Source: Aphrocallistes beatrix (lineage: Eukaryota > Porifera > Hexactinellida > Sceptrulophora > Aphrocallistidae). From it: 64,000 nucleotides of DNA. Where the stretch lies: positions 2,976,001 through 3,040,000 of the forward strand of contig OY725489.1 of the NCBI GenBank assembly GCA_963281255.1. The letters are read 5' to 3'. The notes beneath the pieces were generated by a model. That model was not told the DNA's origin. It searched no databases and worked only from the letters and a program-made list of their open reading frames with translations. This document shows, piece after piece, positions 53,706-64,000 of this stretch; positions within the stretch are counted from its first letter, which is position 1; every line of letters starts with the position of its first letter. The position numbers were made by a program, and so were the translations under genes.

Positions 53706-54480
53706 AGTCAATTGAAATTTTTCCAGACTTCATTAAGACTCTTCTCAAGCTCGCCAAGAGTCCTGGGAGATCTCAAATTGAGCTGCATTTTTATCAAGGC
53801 CCATAGGTTTTCAATTGGATTGAGATCCGGGCTACACACAGGCCAATCCATTCTGGCTATACCCTCCAACTGCATGAAATCCTTCGCAATCTTGGAGGTG
53901 TGTTTGGGATCATTGTCCTCCTGAAAAATCCAACCATCTGGATACAGAACTTGGCTCTGAGTAATCAAGCACTCGTTTAGGATACTAATATAGCCCAATC
54001 CAGTCAAATTCTCCAGAAAGATCTTCAATGGAAAAGTGTCACGAGCAGAAAAGGCACCCCAAACATGAAGTTTCGGTGCGTGCTTGGAGGTGGCTTTCAC
54101 TGGGTTTTCGTCAACCTTGCACCACAGTCAAATCTTGCCTTGTGACAACCAAATGGACATTTCGTCGCTGAATACGACCTTCTCCCAATCTGTGGCCTTG
54201 TTATCTTTTGCCCAAGACACGCGTCTGTCCATATGCCTATGTGTGAGGAACGGAATTGCATTCGCAACCTTTCGGGTGTGTCCCAGCCTCTTGAGATGAC
54301 GTCTCACAGTCTCCCGGGAGTAGTATTCGACCGGGTGGTGTTGAATTTGCTCGTTAACTTCCTAATAAACATCTATCTATTGTTTCGAGCAAGTTTGACA
54401 AGTGAAATAGTATCATTCTTGTTGATAGCTCTGCCTTTCCAAAACCACTCTTTCTCTTAAGGATACCGCCCTCGAAAAAA
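53706..54480 (-). pseudogene. Tc1-like transposase with one stop, N-terminus decayed
   Basis: On the minus strand: EYYSRETVRRHLKRLGHTRK, KVVFSDEMSIWLSQGKI (first Asp), an in-frame TGA at about 54128-54130, then KLHVWGAFSARD, GWIFQEDNDPKHTSKIAK (second Asp) and SPDLNPIENLWALIK (Glu), with the D34E spacing of Tc1. The C-terminus is complete, to EVWKNFN. Upstream of about 54350 the paired HTH region is frameshifted; a GRAINKNDTISLVKLARNNR piece remains. The inverted ends were not found. Confidence 0.88.
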
Positions 54481-54569
54481 CATATGATTTGCATTACAGC
54501 ATACGATGAAAGTAGAGCTATAAGAGATGTTAGGCGTGGGGAGGTATCTCCATCAAGAAATACTGGCAC

Positions 54570-56380
54570 ATTCCAAACCGTTTTTGATTCTCATTTCTAG
54601 ATTTAGAGATACAGTGTCTCAAAGTCTGTTTTTTTCGTTTTCCGCTAGCACATCTTAATGGTAGAAATTTAGGCACTCAATGAATTGTTTAGGACATACC
54701 AAGGAATCAAACTCTTCCAAAATCGAATCATAGATAGTCTACCATATTTGCAACTTCATAGGACCAGAAGAAAGTTAAAATGACAAATATTGTAAATTTT
54801 ATCAGCGTCAGAAAAAAAAGGGCCAAAAATGTCTGATTTTTTGGGAAATCATGAATAAAATCCCCGAGTTAGAATATATCCAAAAAATGGTGGTCCTACG
54901 TTCATCGCCTAATGATATGAAACAACTCTTGAAATTTTCAAACTTCTATCTCAAACTAAATTTGAGAAATAATTCTGTAAAGACGGTCAATTTTGAAATT
55001 TTAAAGTCCCGAGATATAGAGATTTTAAGTTTAGGTGTTAAGAAGAATGTAAAATGAGTTATTAATAATGCACATAAGCATCCACAGACATTTATTCGCA
55101 TCCTTACTGCTGATTTAGGTATATTGAAGCCAAATATTTACCAAAAATAGCAAAAGTACCCTGAAAATCCATAAATTTCCTTGAGGCCCCTAACTCCGAA
55201 TATTTTGTGATAATTGTAGATAATATTTCATATTCCTGGCACTGCGAAGTATAATCTATCAGTTTAGAATGAATAAAAAGCTTCCAAAAAGTATATTAGG
55301 AAGTTAGAGCGAAAGTCTACGACTTTTAGTTTCGAAGTTAGGATTTTCGAAAAATGCTACGTCATCATATGACAAAAATTTAAAACTTAACATTCCATAG
55401 GGTGTAGTTCAATTATTATCAAAGAATCATATATGTACACTCATAAAAAGTATATTAGGAAGTGAGAACTAAGAATTTGGACTTGTATTTATAAAGATAG
55501 AGAGATCTCTTTTTGGACCCTAAATGGGGGTTTTTGACCGAATCTGCGAGGTCCAAGGCCAGAACTTTCAAAATAATTATCAAAAGTTCTCCAATTTTTC
55601 TGTACATATTATTAACGGCAATTGTATTCACTATTTAGCATAATAGCTAAATTTGGACACATATTTAATGATTAGATTCGCCATTTTCTAATAGGTTCAA
55701 AGTTCTCCATAGAATTTGTATTACAATTAAATCAATGATAAGTCGAGAATTATTTATTTTTTGACAAAGGAATGGTCGAGGAACCTATATATTTTCGCAT
55801 ATATCCTTTTATTTAAGGATATAATATATTATATATCTACAATAGTTTTTAAGATATGACACATCAGCCTCTTTCGGGACCTTAGAGGGATATAATGGCC
55901 GAACATAATATGCGATATCTCAAGAACAAATGGTCGGATCTGATCAAATTTTTTTGAAACGATCAGAATTTTATTTCTGACCCAGTGATCTTTAAATATC
56001 TGAGATCAAACTTACGATTTCGCGAGGATTATATAAATGAACTCCCTTATAGAGCTATTTTGTTTGGTTTTTATTTGCCCATTCTTTTAAATCTTTGTGT
56101 TTTATAATCTCCAAAGGTGCTAAAAAAAAGGTTCATATCATTAAAAAAATATCAAATAAGTTAAAAACTAATTGGTAAATGAGTTAAAATCCTCTAATAA
56201 TTTTTCAATTTTTATCAACGCTAAACTTTAGAGGTTATTTCGCAAAAAATAACAAAAATGCCGTCCAAATAGTGCTATCAGATGGACCTATACTACGTAA
56301 TACTATAGCAACTTATACTAGCGTTAAATTCCGTCACAACCCCATCGAGTAGTCCAATATACATATATATATATATATAG
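54570..56380. other. non-coding, no gene recognised
   Basis: AT-rich stretch. A 68-codon open frame at 54851-55057 has no family features. Recurring phrases such as AAAAAGTATATTAGGAAGT (near 55277 and 55446) hint at an old internally repeated element. Confidence 0.5.
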
Positions 56381-56382
56381 GT

Positions 56383-56600
56383 CCGGCTAAGAGAGGTTCG
56401 AGTGTACAAAGTTTGAACTTAACTTCTAGTGAATATGGCTACATGTCTTATTCAAAGAGTTCGTCTTTTACGAGATCGATAGTCACATGATATCAATCTC
56501 CTTACAAGTGAAAGTATGCTAACAGCGAAATATACTTTGATCCAAGGTGTGGACTCAAATACATACTTTGTTAGGACCACACATATACGAATATATATGA
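56383..56600 (+). repeat. dispersed repeat D, copy 2
   Basis: Reverse complement of 5245-5462. It begins GGTCCGGCTAAGAGAGGTTC and ends near TTAGGACCACACATATACG. Followed by a C/G-run cluster (GGGGCAAATGCCCC, ATGCCCCCCCCTGGG). Confidence 0.7.
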
Positions 56601-56949
56601 ATGAAATCCGGGGCCGCAGAATCATACTCGGGGCAAATGCCCCGGATGCCCCCCCCTGGGACCGCCCCTGGGACTCCCTCCTCCATATGCGGTAATTGCA
56701 AGATCACTCTCACCTTTAATACAAATGCTCAGCTGGCCAGTTGGAAAAAGCAATTGGCCAAGAGAAGAATAGAACACTACTCACAGGTGTAATATTTGGA
56801 AGATAAAATGGGAAAAATTCCCAACGTAGATGAGCATTTATGTTAGCTATTTTGGACAATATGGAATAAGAATTCGTAATTCTTTAATTAATTAATTAAT
56901 TAACGCCCCGTTGCACACGTGGGGTATTTTTGTACCCCAGGGAAATTTT

Positions 56950-57412
56950 GGGGTCAGATTCTACCCCACCTGGGCAAGAGCGCAGGTTGACCAGTGGGGT
57001 CAGATTCTACCCCACCTGGGCAAGAGCGCAGGTTGACTAGTGGGGTCAGATTCTACCCCACCTGGGCAAGAACACAGGTTGACCAGTGGGGTCAGATTCT
57101 ACCCCACCTGGGCAAGAGCGCAGGTTGACCAGTGGGGTTAGATTCTACCCCACCTGGGCAAGAACTCAGGTTGACCAGTGGGGTCAGATTCTACCCCACC
57201 TGGGCAAGAGCGCAGGTTGACCAGTGGGGTCAGATTCTACCCCACCTGGGCAAAAGCGCAGGTTGACCAGTGGGGTCAGATTCTACCCCACCTGGGCAAG
57301 AACGCAGGTTGACCAGTGGGGTCAGATTCTACCCAACCTGAGCAAGTACATAGGTTGATCAGTGGGGTCAGATTCTACCCCACTGGTCAACCTTCGTACT
57401 CAAATGTTTGGG
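56950..57412. repeat. 46-bp tandem array, ~10 units, with inverted closing half-unit
   Basis: Unit GGGGTCAGATTCTACCCC + ACCTGGGCAAGAGCGCAGG + TTGACCAGT; the first 18 bases form a hairpin like that in the 42-bp array. Units are nearly identical. The last unit is followed by ACTGGTCAACC, the inverted form of the unit's end, so the array closes as a palindrome. Confidence 0.93.
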
Positions 57413-57419
57413 TGTGCTA

Positions 57420-59080
57420 GTAAAAATTAGAATATTTTATCGAAAATACTTTTTAAATATACAATTAGGTCTTTGTATATGGTATAAGGTTTCGTGACAT
57501 CGTTTGTACATAACTTCATCGACATTGTACGAGTATCTCACTCGATCGCAGGCATCTCAACCTTTAATTAAACTAAATCGTGTGATGGCGAGCGATGAAT
57601 CGTGAGATATGGGAAAATAGTATTACAAACAGTGGTTCTAAATCATGAGATACACGAAATCGTATTATAGATTAAATTTGATACTAATGATATATTATTG
57701 TAATAGTGAGTATAGAAACATCTCCAATTGTTCCATTTGTACCTAGTTACTCCCAGTGGTGCTTTGGGAGGGGGCCGCAGTTTAGCTCTGCCCCCTCCCC
57801 ACCTGTCCATCTACTTTTAGATTATTTACTCAATTTTATTCAACCAGAATAAATAAACATAACTTATATCAATAATTTTGTTTTTAATGCTTTAAAGATA
57901 CTTCACATTTCAACATAAAATTGGAGTGCCTAATACCACAGGTTACCCCCAGCTGGTTGCTACGCCCTCCAACAAAACATACTGGCTATGCCCATTGCCC
58001 ATGCAACTGGGGTATCTTTTTTTCCATAACGGTTCGGGAATACCAGATTGCAAGAAGAATGAATTTAGAGAAAATATGTAAATTGTTAATGGGCAGGCGA
58101 AGCTATTATATGATATTTGATCCGACCCCAAATGTCAAATCATGGGAGGTCCAGATAAGGTGTTAAATGCTGCATTCATGAAGGTAACTCTATCGAATTT
58201 TTGTCACATAAGGTGCATGAGGAAATTTTAACTCCTACAGGTGCAGATTTTTTTTCTGTGACCAGGGTGGAGAAGCTCCCTCCCGAATTCAACATCCTAG
58301 ATAGAACTCTGTGATGTACCATTTTTCCACAATCTTGGTTTTACAATTAATTATTCATTTCACATTATGTAATATGAATATATTTCGATTGTTCTGGAAT
58401 TAACACCCTTTCCTAATGGAAGTGTGAAATCGGAGATTGTCAGATACATAATCTAATTATTGAAATATTCTTTCCCATTGATTAGAGTACACAATGAAAA
58501 GAACTAGTTTAAACTTGAAACTATATATAAATAGCAAAATTATATTACACAAGTATTATTAAGCTCGATTAATCATATGAATATGATGATAATGGTGGAT
58601 GCAAACTGGAGTATCTTTATGATATTTTTTGTTTCCTCAACATCATCAACTATGTCCAGATTTATAACTTTGACTCTAAACTTGTTGGCAAATCAATTGG
58701 ATTTGCAATTGATTTCGAACCTCTCTTAAATTCTATAACTTTTTGATTAAGTGTTTTTTGCTATCTTCTTTCAAGCGCCTTTCAATGGCTGCTCCGTTTT
58801 TTAATTGTTATTACTCTTGCAGTTTCTCACACCCTGGTGTAATCACATAACTTTCTAAATCAAGATCCCATCATAGTGGATACGGCAAATCTTCTCCCTA
58901 AGCACTGTCAACTAAGAGGGTGTCGCTCTGGTTTAAAATTTGAAGAGCATAAAATGCATATACGTAGAATCAGAGTTATATCCAGATCTAGAATTGCTTG
59001 TGTTAGCAGAGGACATGAAAAGAGAAGTGTTGTTCAGTATAAATTCATTAAATATATAATATGTGTCACGTGCTTCTCTG
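57420..59080. other. non-coding, no gene recognised
   Basis: AT-rich. A small GC-containing island at 57750-57800 (GTGGTGCTTTGGGAGGGGGC, CTGCCCCCTCCCC) looks like a decayed MITE end. Open frames at 57921-58166 and 58876-59088 lack recognisable features. Confidence 0.5.
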
Positions 59081-60051
59081 AAGCATGACAGTATACTTGG
59101 TTAATGAAACGCATGCTCAGTAATAACATACTGTTTTCTGTTGCTGAAATGGTTACATCGAATCGATTAGATGTCTTAGTCATCTGTGGAACTTGGCTGA
59201 AGGCTGATAATGATATTTCTCTTTATATGCTCCGTGACCTCTTCCCAGATAACAAGCGTCCTGCGCGTGGAGGAGCATAGCTGTCATTACTAGCGCTGGA
59301 TTGAGATCTATTAAGAACGAAGGACCAGAGTATGTTTCTTTTGAATACTTGGATTTGACTCTGTCAATAGGTAAAGTGTCCTTTCGTCTTATCTCCATTT
59401 ACCGCCGACCACCTTCGGTCAAGAATGAATTATCACTATGTCAATTTATTCAAAATTTCTCTGATTTGGTTGAACGGTTATTTACCTCTAATAATAAGTT
59501 ATTTTGGGTTGGTGACTTTAATATTCCCTTAGATGCCCCATCTAACCCACACACTATACTCTTCAATGAGATATTGATAATGTTTAACCAACAACATCAT
59601 GTATATGGTCCAACTCATCGGTGTGGCCACATTTTGGATTTAGTTATTGCGAGGCAGATGGCCTATGGCTATATTGCTTCAACTAAAATATTTTCTGATA
59701 CTATATCTGGTTACTCTTATATTATTTGTGAACTTTATTTTCCATCTCATCAGTTGCTTAAGATCAATATATCCTCGAGAAAGATAAAGTCAATAATTAT
59801 TGATAACTTTAAACATGATCTGCAACTAAAGTATTGGTTCGATGGTGATCGGGTTAACTATTTAGTTGAAAGATATAACTCTAACCTATGGCCTATTCTT
59901 GATATTCATGACCCATTAATACATAAACAGGTGACGAGTCAACCAAATTCTCAGTAGTACACAAATGATCTCAGAGAAACTAAGAGTGAGCTGTGCCGAC
60001 AGAAAGAAGTTATATTAAACAACAAACTTATAAGAACCTAGTGATGTTCAG

Positions 60052-60128
60052 AGTTAAATGTCGAATTACAAGGAACTCCTAGACTGTGCGCACAATCTTG
60101 GAGTTCCTTGTAAATATGACATTTAACT
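60052..60128. repeat. 77-bp hairpin at the family A junction
   Basis: AGTTAAATGTC...ACAAGGAACTCC pairs with GGAGTTCCTTGTAAATATGA...ATTTAACT. The loop holds GTGCGCAC. It lies exactly between the LINE sequence and the truncated start of family A copy 6. Confidence 0.8.
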
Positions 60129-60503
60129 GTCATCATTTTTTGATGAAAGTCGCATCATATGTGAGGTATGTTAGTATACAGATTCTATTAAAATTTCAGC
60201 CTTCTAGTATCTCCTATAATGGCTGAGTTATGCCCGAATAACTGTGTTGCTTAACTTTTAAAAAATGTGACAATGACGTCATAATTCCATGATTAGTCGA
60301 CATTTTGCTCTGAACTCAGAACTTACTGGAGCCATAGCCAAAAAACTCCCACATGCCAAAAATCAGCCTTCTGCGCCCGGCAGTTTCTTCAATCAATTCG
60401 TTACATATATATACAATAATCGAGTTTTAATAGTAAGGATATATATAAGGATATATATGTGTCCGCCAGCCGCGCAGCGCAAGCAAGCAAAGCGCCCTTG
60501 TTT
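60129..60503 (+). repeat. family A, copy 6 (5'-truncated) plus an inverted family A end
   Basis: Starts in the middle of the family (TCATCATTTTTTGATGAAAG) and runs to the end motif CGAGTTTTAATAGTAAGGAT at 60420-60440. After ATATATAAGGATATATAT comes GTGTCCGCCAGCCGCGCAGC ... AAAGCGCCCTTGTTTG (60458-60503), the GC-rich end in reverse. It interrupts the LINE. Confidence 0.85.
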
Positions 60504-61029
60504 GTTCTTAAATGCTGTCTAGATACGCTTTGAATTCATTTTGCCCTCATTATAAATACTTCTTTTCAGACAGCTGTTTTTCCGAAACTCTTAAACAACC
60601 ATTGATTGTACCAATAAACAAATAAAAAAGTTGCCCATGCTCAATTGGATTTATACCTACCTGCTGATTCACTTTACCCAAGGATGCAATCGGCTTACGG
60701 TGGTTTTCATTTGACTGAAACTGCTTTGATAAAGTTATTTAATTATATCACATGTTCACTGAATGCTGGCTAGGAGGTTACCTTGCGCTTTTGATGCAGT
60801 TGACATGGTCTTCTTATTTAATGCGTAAAGGTTAGATTTGGATTGGTTGGAAAATTGTCCTGGCTTGGGTGGAATATCTAGTAGGGAGCAGGTGGTTAAT
60901 ATCAATGGAGCTCGCTCAGGTTCTATCACTATGAAATGGGGGGTTCCTCAAGATTCTGTACTTGGTCCCCTACTTTTTAGTCTATACATCTCCCCAATAG
61001 AAGACAATTACTGCCAGCTTCAATAAACC

Positions 61030-61560
61030 TGGATTCTTATTTTTATGGAGAAGAATCCCTTTAGTTAACTTAAATCACGAAAAATATTTGAAAATTACAA
61101 AAATTTTGTATTTCACCAAAAAAAACATAAGCTCTTTTTGGAGATTTATTTCATACAAAATACCCGTTTGTATCGATAGCGTGTTTTTTGTATTGTTTTC
61201 CGGGGCCGATTATGTCCTCTCAGATGTATGTTTCAAAATGGTGATACGGAAATTTTGCCAGGTTTGAGTAATGATGATCAAAGTCAAACAAAATTTCTAG
61301 TTACTTTCACTTAAAACATCAAAGACATAAAATTGGCCGCGCATCGCGATCCTGAACCATATATCTACGTCAACGTCGATTGATGCCGAGCGCAAAATAA
61401 GAACATTTTGAAAACTAAGATATGATGGTTAGAAGGATTTGAAATTGGAAGGTTTGCAAAAAAATCACTCTCGCGTTGTTGATTCAAACGTGTATTTAAG
61501 GTAAAAAAATTCCCTAAGAGGGTTTTTCGGATTTTGTGTTAACTGCAAATAATCTGTTCA
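61030..61560. other. non-coding, no gene recognised
   Basis: Sequence after the LINE remnant. No gene or repeat recognised. Confidence 0.5.
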
Positions 61561-61568
61561 GCATAGGG

Positions 61569-61984
61569 CAGGGATTCCAGAACTGGCAAAAAAAAAGTTG
61601 TACGTATTTTTTTTGCCAACCGTTTACTTGCTACTTTATTTTTTCCTCCATTTTAGATTTAGTTTTACTCACTCACTACTTTTTTTTTTACTTGCTACTT
61701 ATTTTTTGACCGACATTTAGTTGACGTGAGGAGAAGAAATTATTGATTGAACAATATATGACAGAAACGAGGGTGCATCGAGGGATTTGCAGGAATATTT
61801 GAGTATTTCAGAAACATAATTTTCTTAATTTAACCATATCCATTTCATCAGGTGTCCGGGAAATTTACTTACTACTTTTTTTTGCTCGCCATCCAGAATA
61901 TTTACTTACGACCTTTTATTTTTCTCCAAAAAAATAAAAAGGTAGTGAGTAGCAAGTAAAAAAAAAGTAGCAAGTAAATCCCTG
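61569..61984. mobile_element. hAT MITE with TACTTGCTACTTTTTT repeats
   Basis: 416 bp; ends CAGGGATT and AATCCCTG; perfect 8-bp duplication GCATAGGG at 61561-61568 and 61985-61992. Subterminal regions repeat TACTTGCTACTT on the left and AGTAGCAAGTAAA on the right. Confidence 0.93.
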
Positions 61985-61992
61985 GCATAGGG

Positions 61993-62625
61993 GTTTGAGG
62001 TCTTTGGAGAAATTTAACCATAAGAAAATAATTGAAATATTGAAACACCTATAGGAGTTAATATACTTAGGGTGTTCACTGTTCAATATGCTCTAGCACC
62101 CACTTTATATTTCAAAGGGTAATGAGAATAATTCATCTCTAATTCGTTTATTGAAATTCATTTGGGAATTCCTTTCAACCAGTATCTATTAGCTTTTTAC
62201 GATAAAAATAATTATTGTGAAAAATAATTATAGTTAGTTAAGTCTAAACTCACTAGAATAATGAGTTATATTTTGATTGATATACCGGAGATCACAAATA
62301 TATTTTCCAGATTTTTACTAGATTCCCTCAGTCATTGTGCAAGGTTGAGCGAATGTTCTTATCTGTGAAGAGAACAAAAGCTCGTTTGCGTTCATAAATG
62401 AGCACTGTGTGTCTCGGTACTCTTGCAATCTTGTTTATTAAGAAATAGATTACAGACACGCTTTGTTATAGTGATGTAATTGATAACTTTGACCAGATGA
62501 AGCATCAACAATTTCTTCTGTCATGTCAGTTGTTGTCCTTCAGTTCAGATTATTGTGATAGTATCTTAATTGTGATAGTATCTTAGTACAAATGCTTTTA
62601 CTTTAATACACGTACATTGTATATA
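61993..62625. other. non-coding, no gene recognised
   Basis: AT-rich. Only a short local duplication, TTGTGATAGTATCTTA at about 62550 and 62570. Confidence 0.5.
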
Positions 62626-62633
62626 CTATAGAC

Positions 62634-63178
62634 CAAGGGTGCTCAAACGGTGGCCCGCGAGATCATTCGCTGTGGCCCGCGGATAATTCGCTTGTTTTCA
62701 TTATTCATATATATACAGTAGTTTGACGTGCTTCAATCGTCAGATAATAATTGTTTTTTCTAAACACCATATATAGAAATAATTATAGATACTGTACAAA
62801 TCATCACTCTCATTAGCTAAATTTCGTAGTTTAGGTAGATTTTTCTGCAATGTTATTCTACTATGAACAGTACATATTTATTATACTATGAAGAGTACAT
62901 ATATACCCTAAATCTAGGTTTAGTACTATTGTCCACTTGCTAGAAAACAAGCTGAGTTCAAAAGAGACATCAAATGATTCGAATCCATTCAAAAGATTAT
63001 AATTTAAGTCAAAAACCTGAATTTACAAGTAGAATCCATTGTTAATGCAATATGAAGTCAAATAGTATAGCTTGAAAATTGATTAAACTAAAGCCAGAGG
63101 CGATCTATGATTTGTGGCCCGTAAGGCGGAGCCTAATTTTTAAAGTGGCCCGTAGATTTAAATGTTTGAGCACCCCTG
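62634..63178. mobile_element. hAT MITE, 545 bp
   Basis: Ends CAAGGGTGCTCAAAC and GTTTGAGCACCCCTG, with GTGGCCCG motifs behind both; perfect 8-bp duplication CTATAGAC at 62626-62633 and 63179-63186. The CAGGGGTGCTCAAAC type of end is typical of hAT MITEs in many animals. No gene. Confidence 0.95.
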
Positions 63179-63234
63179 CTATAGACCATTATTGAATTCT
63201 ATAGCTTGGTAAGCACTGAAGTAATGAAATAAAA

Positions 63235-63545
63235 ACAGCACAAATATGTGCAGAGGATGTCTGGATGGCATGTATGATCAAGCCGGAGACTTACTGGGGT
63301 ATTAATTTTGTAGTTTGTAGATCATATATTTATTTAAATATGTCGTTTCTGCCTTCTGGCTTCATCAGCAGTGCAGTACCAACACTGGACGACATAAGAC
63401 AACAGCCGTCACAAACATATCAAACAAACAAAAACAAACAAACAAGCAAACAAACAAATAGTGATCATCACTGCAACACAAAAATATTATAAATGATCAT
63501 ATATAACAGCCAGCCATGTAAATGTTATCCTCTCAATCAGACATA
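63235..63545 (-). repeat. hammerhead-bearing dispersed repeat, copy 2
   Basis: Reverse complement of 37290-37625 with differences. Contains an expanded AAACAAACAAACAAGC tract near 63425-63455 and the hammerhead-like motif at 63340-63395. The sequence continues past the motif in both copies, so it is not simply a terminal fragment. Confidence 0.7.
63340..63395 (-). ncRNA. hammerhead ribozyme-like motif, copy 2
   Basis: On the minus strand ATGTCGT (63395-63389) pairs with ACGACAT (63346-63340) as a 7-bp stem III. The GTC site follows; CAGTG pairs with CACTG as stem I around TTGGTACTG. Then the core CTGATGA, stem II GCC-AGAA-GGC, and GAAAC. Compared with copy 1, stem II is better (3 bp) and stem III longer. 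As in copy 1 the first stem II position is A-A. Confidence 0.65.
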
Positions 63546-63549
63546 TAAA

Positions 63550-64000
63550 GTTATAAATAGTACTCTTTGTATCAGTCCCTGTTTATGACCTGACCACCAG
63601 GTCATTAATGTACCATATTTAACCTTCAACCTATCCCATGAAAATAGAAGCACACACTTATCCACCATCTGATAGAGAATAGTATCAATCATTGCCGTCA
63701 GAAGCTCATAAAAGGTAGTAAACCCATTGCAAATACACAATGTTATGTCGTGAAGAATGCTGATAACTTATACTTTGGTTCACAACAAATGACAAAGAAT
63801 TACGTAGATTAATTGTTTAAATTTTGCATGAATACACTAACAAATAGAAACAAATAGTAAAACTAAATTCAATCCACATAGTCATTTGAGAAATACAACA
63901 AATGTCAAAATGAAATAGTCAACCAATTGCAAACCTACAAAAGTCGAGTAATTGCTGCGTTAAAAGTTAGAGTCGAAGACATGGAACTTTGTTTTGTTTG
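63550..64000. other. non-coding, no gene recognised
   Basis: No gene or repeat recognised up to the right edge. Confidence 0.5.

Larger units (their letters stand above)
59100..61023 (+). pseudogene. non-LTR retrotransposon (LINE) ORF2 remnant, split by a family A fragment
   Basis: Endonuclease start near 59145: LDVLVICGTWLKADNDISLY, RPARGGA, then a frame change. 59289-59957 is one open block: SFRLISIYRRPPS, KLFWVGDFNIPLDAPSNPHT, VYGPTHRCGHILDLVI. These are APE-endonuclease motifs (GDFN, THxxGHxLDLVI) of the CR1/L2/Jockey-like kind. After a hairpin and a family A piece (60052-60510), reverse-transcriptase fragments follow from about 60655: PRMQSAYGGFHLTETALIKL, then 60838-61023 with [20 protein letters not shown] (RT motif with Gly of GVPQGSVLGP changed to Asp). 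The YADD motif and the 3' end are not seen. Several stops and frame changes; 5' end not defined. Confidence 0.85.

Noticed and set aside
54851-55057. 68-codon open frame
   Set aside because: AT-rich, Lys/Asn/Leu-biased translation typical of chance frames here.
57921-58166. 81-codon open frame
   Set aside because: No recognisable domain, no splice context, not conserved elsewhere in the window.

Overview
The window is eukaryotic, intergenic and almost entirely made of transposable elements. It is AT-rich, has spliceosomal-type introns inside transposase genes, and carries animal transposon families: mariner, Tc1, piggyBac, hAT, P-like, Ginger-like, MULE, Mutator-like, a TTAA element with a THAP exon, a LINE and many MITEs. 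This fits an invertebrate, probably an arthropod such as a copepod, but nothing in the sequence fixes the species. I found no convincing host gene, rRNA, tRNA or CRISPR array. Apart from one intact mariner transposase, every coding region is decayed.

Layout. 1-3.5 kb: a minus-strand piggyBac transposase, cut by a 1.2-kb hAT element (itself holding a foldback element) and by another inverted repeat. 3.9-5.2 kb: a complete mariner. 5.8-6.5 kb: a foldback element. 6.6-7.6 kb: an intron-containing integrase gene, ended by a degenerate mariner. 9.4-12.9 kb: dispersed repeats, a hAT-like MITE, a 20-bp minisatellite and a Tc1-like remnant. 13.3-21.4 kb: copies of a dispersed family (B) around a two-exon piggyBac pseudogene. 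22.5-23.8 kb: two palindromic MITEs. 23.8-33.9 kb: a 10.1-kb inverted-repeat-bounded unit with a P-like transposase. It is interrupted by a MULE foldback, a hAT MITE and a 1-kb element with 7-bp target duplications, and its left part holds a family A copy split by a Ginger-like transposon. 33.9-40.4 kb: a Tc1 element, family A copies with nested insertions, a hammerhead-bearing repeat, a 42-bp array and a second, truncated Tc1. 41-48 kb: family C repeats, one holding three nested insertions, including a 2.6-kb TTAA element with a THAP exon and a minisatellite. 49-53.5 kb: a chain of TA-inserted MITEs between family A copies, then a Mutator-like transposase remnant ending in a PHD finger. 53.7-64 kb: a Tc1 remnant, a 46-bp array, a LINE split by a family A fragment, two hAT MITEs and a second hammerhead repeat.

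The elements are related mainly by nesting. In many cases the target-site duplication is visible, and in three cases an empty site is present in the same window, so relative insertion order can be read directly. Three themes recur: (1) terminal inverted repeats built of short tandem units; (2) minisatellites embedded in transposons; (3) two dispersed families (A and B) sharing a GC-rich palindromic end and a common motif at the other end.
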